The notes under the pieces are model-generated. The model had not been told where the DNA came from. It saw only the letters and a program-made list of their open reading frames with translations, and made no database searches. Below are positions 5,644 through 5,740 of a stretch of DNA of 5,740 nt, one piece after another (within the stretch, counting starts at the first letter, position 1; each line of letters begins with the position of its first letter). The stretch spans positions 1 to 5,740 of the forward strand of contig JBKDZN010000271.1 of assembly GCA_047971245.1 (NCBI GenBank), written 5' to 3'. A program made the position numbers and the translations under genes. Origin of the DNA: CADEDH01 sp047971245 (GTDB lineage: Bacteria; Actinomycetota; Acidimicrobiia; Acidimicrobiales; SZUA-35).

Positions 5644-5740
5644 ATGTTCGAACGCTTTACGGATCGGGCTCGGCGGGTCGTCGTGCTCGCTCAAGAGGAA
5701 GCCCGGCTGCTCAATCACAACTACATCGGCACCGAGCACA
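5644..5740 (+). CDS. clpC: ATP-dependent Clp protease ATP-binding subunit ClpC (3' partial)
   Basis: ClpC is a cytosolic AAA+ unfoldase that feeds substrates to the ClpP peptidase in protein quality control. Only the first 32 codons are present. They read MFERFTDRARRVVVLAQEEA and continue to HNYIGTEH at 25-32, the characteristic opening of the N-terminal Clp repeat domain in ClpC proteins, with the IGTEH signature intact. The ATPase modules lie beyond the right edge, so whether the gene is complete cannot be judged. The start is set by the strong GGAGG site five bases upstream. Third positions are noticeably less GC-biased (for example ttt, gat, gct, caa, aat) than in the motor gene, as is common for highly expressed genes. 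ClpB shares the fold but not this opening, so ClpC is by far the best call. Confidence 0.93.
   Translation, partial: MFERFTDRARRVVVLAQEEARLLNHNYIGTEH

Noticed and set aside
5646..5653. GTTCGAAC palindrome in the first clpC codons, resembling part of a LexA-type site.
   Set aside because: It is produced by the conserved codons for Met-Phe-Glu-Arg, and the spaced TCGAAC...GTTCGA arrangement of an actinobacterial LexA box is absent.

Overview
This window is about three-quarters G+C with strongly GC-ending codons. Its gene content fits a high-GC actinomycete (Actinomycetota): an FHA/FtsK-type three-ATPase protein, a GrcC-type polyprenyl diphosphate synthase, and a clpC whose N-terminus is near-canonical for actinobacteria. 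An acidimicrobial or similar lineage is possible, but the sequence does not fix the class.

Layout. Positions 3-4199 (+) are filled by one very large protein. It has a degenerate FHA domain, two membrane helices, a degenerate ATPase-like stalk domain and three FtsK/SpoIIIE-type ATPase modules, the architecture of the EssC/EccC motor of type VII (WXG100/ESX-like) secretion. Its frame is open to the left edge, so the N-terminus probably lies outside the window. The gene ends inside a perfect 18-bp inverted repeat (4157-4201). A 68-bp gap follows, and then the polyprenyl diphosphate synthase (4268-5266, -) converges on it. Positions 5267-5643 hold no large gene. They contain a probable leaderless promoter for the synthase, a possible 23-codon leaderless small ORF (5452-5523, +), a dyad, and a promoter plus strong ribosome binding site for clpC. 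clpC starts at 5644 (+) and runs off the right edge.

How the genes relate. The three main genes look like separate transcription units and share no pathway. The secretion motor works at the membrane, the prenyl synthase supplies the isoprenoid tail of menaquinone or a related lipid, and ClpC is the unfoldase of the Clp protease. No secretion partner gene (WXG100 protein, EccB/D/E, mycosin) is visible, so any type VII cluster would have to lie to the left. No clearly new multi-gene system is visible. The most distinctive signals are near-total lysine depletion in the motor (three lysines, all in the first ATPase module, with arginine in both other Walker A lysine positions), a stop codon inside the convergent terminator-like hairpin, an in-frame 30-bp tandem duplication before the last Walker B motif, and the possible small ORF and dyad ahead of clpC.
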